From: JAHEJX01 sp041605955
GTDB taxonomy: Bacteria > Actinomycetota > Acidimicrobiia > Spongiisociales > UBA5794
NCBI GenBank assembly: GCA_041605955.1
Contig: JBFIXI010000013.1
Span: forward strand, 5,853-69,852
Length of the DNA: 64,000 nucleotides
Direction: 5' to 3'
Part shown: positions 61,501 through 64,000 of the stretch, in pieces
How the letters are laid out: each line of letters opens with the position of its first letter
How positions within the stretch are numbered: the first letter of the stretch is position 1
Notes under the pieces: generated by a model
Database searches by the model: none
Told to the model about the DNA's origin: nothing
The model's input: the letters and a program-made list of their open reading frames with translations, nothing else
Made by a program: the position numbers and the translations under genes

Positions 61501-61824
61501 GGCGACGGCCACCCCGCAATGGTCGCCAAGGCCAATTCCGTGCTGGAGGTGCTGGAGCACATCGAGGATGAGCTCATCGTGCCCGGCCAGCATGATGACA
61601 CGTTTGGGCTGAACCAACGTTCTCGGCTCAACGAGAAGATGTCGTCGCTGATCTCCGTGGTTGCCAGCGCGGACGCCAAGCCGACGCAACAGTCGCTCGA
61701 GTTGATAGGTCTCCACTCCGCGCAGATCGACGCGCAGCTGGGACGGCTGCAGGAACTCCTCGACACCGACATCGCCGAGTTCAACGCGCTGGTAGCGGCA
61801 ACCGGACTACCTGCGGTCATGTAG
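58552..61824 (+). CDS. Large Asp-box (BNR/sortilin-like) repeat protein without signal peptide
   Basis: 1090 residues. The first ~720 hold about eleven Asp-box-like repeats (KTEDAGTTW, KSTDGGHTW, RTRDGGHTW, KSTDGGDTW, RTDDFGESW, RSTDEGHSW, KTTDYGDTW and others), so a multi-bladed beta propeller of the VPS10/glycosyl-hydrolase-like group. Then a beta domain (WDLRYPGSLRVLG) and a helical tail (~930-1085). Related bacterial proteins are usually exported; this one starts directly with MTTSPLETPFGQ. Catalytic activity is not evident. The GTG is chosen as the family start; GGGGAG lies 12 bases upstream. Confidence 0.8.
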   Translation: MTTSPLETPFGQSVLKSMKFRCIGPPRGGRVVAVAGDSLHPAIFYFGACAGGVWKTEDAGTTWRNVSDGYFTTAAIGALAVSDSDPSVLYAGTGESTIRTDVSSGDGVYKSTDGGHTWAHVGLGDTRHIGEIRIHPKNPDIAYVAALGHMSGPNEERGLFRTRDGGHTWEKVLYVSDKAGCVDVSFDPRSPNVIFATIWETHRNFWELSSGGPDSGIWKSTDGGDTWVDITRNRGLPQTGILGKVGVAVSPAKSGRVWALVESAVDPGLYRTDDFGESWQLVSRKQDLRYRPWYYMHVFADSQDPDTVYVNNLQMWRSEDAGVTFARISTPHGDNHDLWIDPRDNQRMIQSNDGGANVSFNGGESWSTIYNQLTAQFYTVATDNREPFYHVYGTQQDNSSVAVPSGTNVDAIVWSDCYPAGTGESGYVAVHPEDDDVLFVGAVGSSPGGGGALQRYDHRSTQIQLVNVWPELHGGIGPGELNYRFAWTYPILFSPHDPNVLYTAGNVVFRSTDEGHSWEPISPDLSRNDPEKLHASGGPITKDTSGAEHYCTVFTLRESPHEAGVLWAGSDDGLVHLSRDNGGSWQDVTPPDLPEWSFVRTVEPSPYDPATLYVAATRYKLDDYSPYLFKTTDYGDTWEDITGTGDGAMPAHSLIRVIRADPVRQGLLYVGTETGLYVSLDDGANWHRWESNLPVTPIYDLAIKESDLVVGTHGRSFWILDDLTPLYQLGDVPGVDQARLFKPKRTWRILPDIFDAWISGTDGKDYALGLGRAATYIARKNDTGHLEREVFDAGSSPPRGVVVKYYLGSELAAGLNGGDAGAADSGADISLAFLDDTGKLVAEFRRKPAGYDRLSDDEKAMEPGPWISAYEGANQFLWDLRYPGSLRVLGNKVAPEANQGPLVVPGTYQVELRIAAGDGTSSSHIESFEVVNDPRAGTSQADLEVQLDVLLRIRDKISDAHAGVIRIRALRQQVEHWRDKAREGDGHPAMVAKANSVLEVLEHIEDELIVPGQHDDTFGLNQRSRLNEKMSSLISVVASADAKPTQQSLELIGLHSAQIDAQLGRLQELLDTDIAEFNALVAATGLPAVM

Positions 61825-61873
61825 TGCGCCGGCGCAGCTTCGCCATCGGGCCGGGATGCGACGGGAGCCGCCC

Positions 61874-62587
61874 ATGAGCCCGCTGCTGGCTGTGCTCGTG
61901 CTTGCGGCGGTGGCGCTCTCGTTTGCAGTGTCCGCCTCGGCGGGGCTCGGCGGATCGTTGATACTCGTCCCCACTCTGGCCCTCGTGCTCGGCACCAAGG
62001 AAGGAGTGGCGCTGGCCGCGCTGCTCCTTGCCGGAAACAACGTCGTCAAGGTGGTGGCCTACAGGCAGGCTTTGCCGTTCAGGAAGGCGGCCCTGGTCGT
62101 TGCTCTCGTCGTCGTCGGTGCCGCGACCGGGGCACGGCTGCTGGTTTCGTCGCCCGAAGGTATCGTCACCGCGGCGGTCATCGTCAGCTTCGCGCTGGCC
62201 CTCGTCGCCGAGCGGCTCGACCTGACCCGGCTGCGCTCCCGGGGCGGGCCATTGCTGGCGCTCGGCGCCGGTGCCACCTCAGGGTTCTCTGGTACGTCCG
62301 GACCCCTCAAGGGTATGGCCATACGGCAGCTCGATGTCGATAGGGCCCACTTCGTCGGTGCCGCATCGTTGACCTCGCTCTTCGGTGACGCCACCAAAGC
62401 TGCCGTGTTCGCCGAGGCGCAGCTCCTCGACGGGTCGGCGCTGCTGATCGCGATGCTGGCGACGCCGCTCATGTTCGTGGCGACATTTGGCGGCCGGCGG
62501 ATCAACCAATCGATCGGCGAGGCCGGTTACTCGACCCTGTTCTGGACGGTGATGGCCGGTTACACGGTGCGGCTCATCGTTGCCTAG
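61874..62587 (+). CDS. TauE/SafE-type (TSUP) membrane transporter
   Basis: 237 residues with 7-8 hydrophobic segments and the two TSUP repeats (GLGGSLILVPTLAL in the first, GATSGFSGTSGPLKG in the second). The family exports sulfite, organosulfonates or acetate-like anions; substrate unknown. ATG chosen because GGGAG lies 5 bases before; another ATG six codons earlier is possible. Confidence 0.83.
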   Translation: MSPLLAVLVLAAVALSFAVSASAGLGGSLILVPTLALVLGTKEGVALAALLLAGNNVVKVVAYRQALPFRKAALVVALVVVGAATGARLLVSSPEGIVTAAVIVSFALALVAERLDLTRLRSRGGPLLALGAGATSGFSGTSGPLKGMAIRQLDVDRAHFVGAASLTSLFGDATKAAVFAEAQLLDGSALLIAMLATPLMFVATFGGRRINQSIGEAGYSTLFWTVMAGYTVRLIVA

Positions 62588-62710
62588 GGCCGAACGCCCG
62601 TAGACGCCATTTGGCGGTCCGGCATCCGGCGGAGAAGATCGGTGACCCTGCCCTCTTCTGCCATGGGCGAGGGGACGTGGCCAGGGGGGCCTGCACGGAG
62701 GGGACGGCTC

Positions 62711-63199
62711 ATGCGCACCGTCCGGATGGCACACAACCGGTTGTCGACTCTGGTGTGGGCGCTAGCGACCGCGCTCTTCTTCTTCCCCGGGGTGCCGGCT
62801 GCTGGCGCGTCCGAGCCTTTCTTCATCGATTGTGTTACCGAGAGCCTGCAAGACGCGATTGACGCGGCGTTGCCAGGACAAACCATCCTGCCCGAGGGAA
62901 CTTGTGTCGAGACGGTGGTGATTCACAAGGACTCCGAGATCGATGGACGCGGTCAAGCCGTAATCGATGGAGGGGGCTTTGGCCCCGTAGTCACGGTTGA
63001 CGCTGGAGTAACGGCCCGACTGGTCGACATAATCATCGAGAACGGTGCGGATGACCACGGTGCGGGCATTCTCCGGTCGAACCGTTGCCAAGGAAGCGAC
63101 TTGTGTGGTTGTCAGGACCCTCACGCTCAAGCAGTGTTGTACGTGTCAGGGATGCCACGGAGACCGCCGATCCGACCAAGAACGTCGCCAAGGACGTGA
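62711..63199 (+). pseudogene. 5' fragment of an exported parallel beta-helix protein
   Basis: The start is good: GGAGGGG, ATG, a signal peptide (MRTVRMAHNRLSTLVWALAT to PAAGASE) and the first rungs of a right-handed beta-helix (SLQDAIDAALPGQTILPEGTC, IDGRGQAVIDGG, NGADDHGAGIL). After about residue 120 the sequence turns into Arg/Pro-rich non-repeat protein and stops. Beta-helix proteins of this kind are several hundred residues long, so the 3' part is lost. The break at ~63075-63150 coincides with that of the reverse fragment. Confidence 0.6.
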
Positions 63200-63357
63200 G
63201 CCAGAACATCAGACACATCCCATCCGCAACAGGCGGTGCGACGCCGCCAATCATCCGCTCCCAAACCCCGCAAGAACGCCACCAGCCTTTGGCGCTGAGC
63301 AGCGAACACCGGTCGAAGATCAACCGGGGAACCAAGCTGTTCGACTGAAACCTCCAC
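63127..63357 (-). pseudogene. 5' fragment of a maleylpyruvate isomerase-like (MDMPI/DinB-fold) gene
   Basis: 76 residues: PVFAAQRQRLVAFLRGLGAD and RRRTACCGWDVSDVLAHVLGD are the first two helices and the metal-binding His of the mycothiol-dependent maleylpyruvate isomerase N-terminal domain. Full proteins are ~200-260 residues; this one ends abruptly with GIPDTYNTA. It faces the broken beta-helix gene, so one deletion may have removed both 3' ends. Confidence 0.6.
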
Positions 63358-63613
63358 CCAAGAAGTCTGCCAAGGGACTCAAGCTGCCGATGCCCAGCAC
63401 GCGGCCGACCTCCACCGAGACACGCGGGAGTGTCCGGCGTCGAATCTCGCCGGACGAGGTGACGCCGCCACAGTCCGTGTTCGACCGGCGGACACCAGCT
63501 AGCGCTGGAAGTGCCGATATGTGCGGGCTGAGGACCTCGATCACTTCTCCAATCCGCGCTCCGGCCAGCGCGAGGAGTGCCCTCGCTCGCGTCGGCGCCC
63601 GTAGGATGCGGCC
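63358..63613. other. Intergenic region without recognisable gene
   Basis: Open frames cross it on both strands, but none shows a family pattern or a plausible start. It carries the promoter of the VOC gene at its right end and presumably that of the reverse fragment at its left. Confidence 0.4.
63602..63607 (+). promoter_or_regulatory. -10 box (TAGGAT) of the VOC-family gene
   Basis: TAGGAT, 6 bases, ATG; leaderless arrangement. Confidence 0.5.
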
Positions 63614-64000
63614 ATGGACCTGATTCGTCATGTCGTGGTGTTCGATGCTGCAGACGTGGCAGCGGAGAGCGCTTTCTGGGCTGCGATGCTCGACGGGATC
63701 GTGGTCGACGAAGACCCGCGGTTCCATTGCGTCATCGACCAACAGGGGAATTGGATGGTCGGCGTGCAACGTGCACCGGAGCACGTTCCGCCAGATTGGC
63801 CTGACGGACAACCGCAGCAGGTCCACGTCGACTTCCATGTGACCGATCCCGCATCAGCGCATCAGCGTGCTCTCGACCTCGGCGCCCGAGTCCTTCAGGA
63901 TGCAACGGATCCGGACTCCGACGCAGGACACCGGGTGTACGCCGATCCTGCCGGTCATCCCTTCTGCCTTGGGTGGGGTCACCCGACCCAGGAGCAGCTC
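63614..64000 (+). CDS. VOC (glyoxalase/bleomycin-resistance) family protein, 3' end beyond the right edge
   Basis: 129 residues visible, open to the edge. The two beta-alpha-beta-beta-beta modules are clear: IRHVVVFDAADVAAESAFWAA at the start, VHVDFHVTDPASAHQRALD in the middle and YADPAGHPFCLGW near the end, the usual C-terminal pattern of small VOC proteins of actinobacteria. Function within the superfamily is open; metal ligands are not complete in the visible part. Confidence 0.8.
   Translation, partial: MDLIRHVVVFDAADVAAESAFWAAMLDGIVVDEDPRFHCVIDQQGNWMVGVQRAPEHVPPDWPDGQPQQVHVDFHVTDPASAHQRALDLGARVLQDATDPDSDAGHRVYADPAGHPFCLGWGHPTQEQL

Noticed and set aside
1..64000. tRNA and rRNA genes
   Set aside because: I looked for the T-loop GTTCRANNC with a matching acceptor stem and for rRNA landmarks on both strands and saw none.

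Overview
The window looks like chromosomal DNA of a high-GC actinomycete, most likely an Acidimicrobiia-type lineage. The reasons are the GC-rich third codon positions, an InhA-like enoyl-ACP reductase, a SepIVA/DivIVA-like coiled-coil protein next to a DUF177 gene, a DUF4032 kinase-like protein, GTG and TTG starts, and a strikingly common promoter form in which a TAnnnT box lies 6 to 9 bases before the start codon (leaderless transcripts). This assignment is inference; no rRNA or tRNA gene is present.

Layout. 1-16 kb: an AdnA/AdnB-like UvrD-family helicase running off the left edge, DUF488, glutamate dehydrogenase, a stand-alone Fe-S PD-(D/E)XK nuclease, a two-gene operon (lipoprotein and DUF4032) flanked by two ~270-nt structured RNA-like elements, a PH-domain membrane protein, an RNA m5U methyltransferase, an acyl-CoA synthetase, an MBL-fold enzyme, a poly-gamma-glutamate hydrolase-like protein, fabI and a histidine kinase. 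16-31 kb: a long forward housekeeping block (ddl, rpmB, a CSD-like gene, a RAM-domain gene, recG, rsmD, coaD, sepIVA-like, yceD, rpmF, plsX, rnc, mutM, smc, ftsY, cdd) with one reversed aminotransferase gene, ending in an untranslated, structured stretch with a strong hairpin. 31-43 kb: electron transfer flavoprotein, nucleoside salvage (PNP, thymidine phosphorylase, uracil phosphoribosyltransferase), an alkyltransferase-like DNA repair protein, an ABC-2 exporter and the ffh-rpsP-khpA-rimM operon.

43-54 kb is the most unusual part. A BTAD/SARP-type regulator is followed by a small protein, a 1738-residue protein, a 96-residue protein and a 1410-residue protein. The two giants share a long homologous core (two beta-sandwich-like domains, paired cysteines, a glycine-rich hydrophobic stretch, a highly conserved NYNxCHAxTVEYFEVLRH region and a helical tail ending in IGExRP), but then carry different enzymes: an alpha/beta hydrolase in the first and a papain-like (AvrRpt2-type) cysteine protease in the second. 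This is the layout of a modular effector system with exchangeable C-termini. I do not recognise the core as any described family. The locus sits where trmD and rplS normally follow rimM, and ends in a terminator-like hairpin and a set of ATTTCAT-loop hairpin repeats.

54-64 kb: a type-2 tryptophan synthase beta chain, an acyl-CoA ligase, an Eis-like acetyltransferase, an Asp-box repeat protein without a signal peptide, a TauE-type permease, a probable deletion scar joining the 5' halves of two convergent genes, and a VOC-family gene cut by the right edge.
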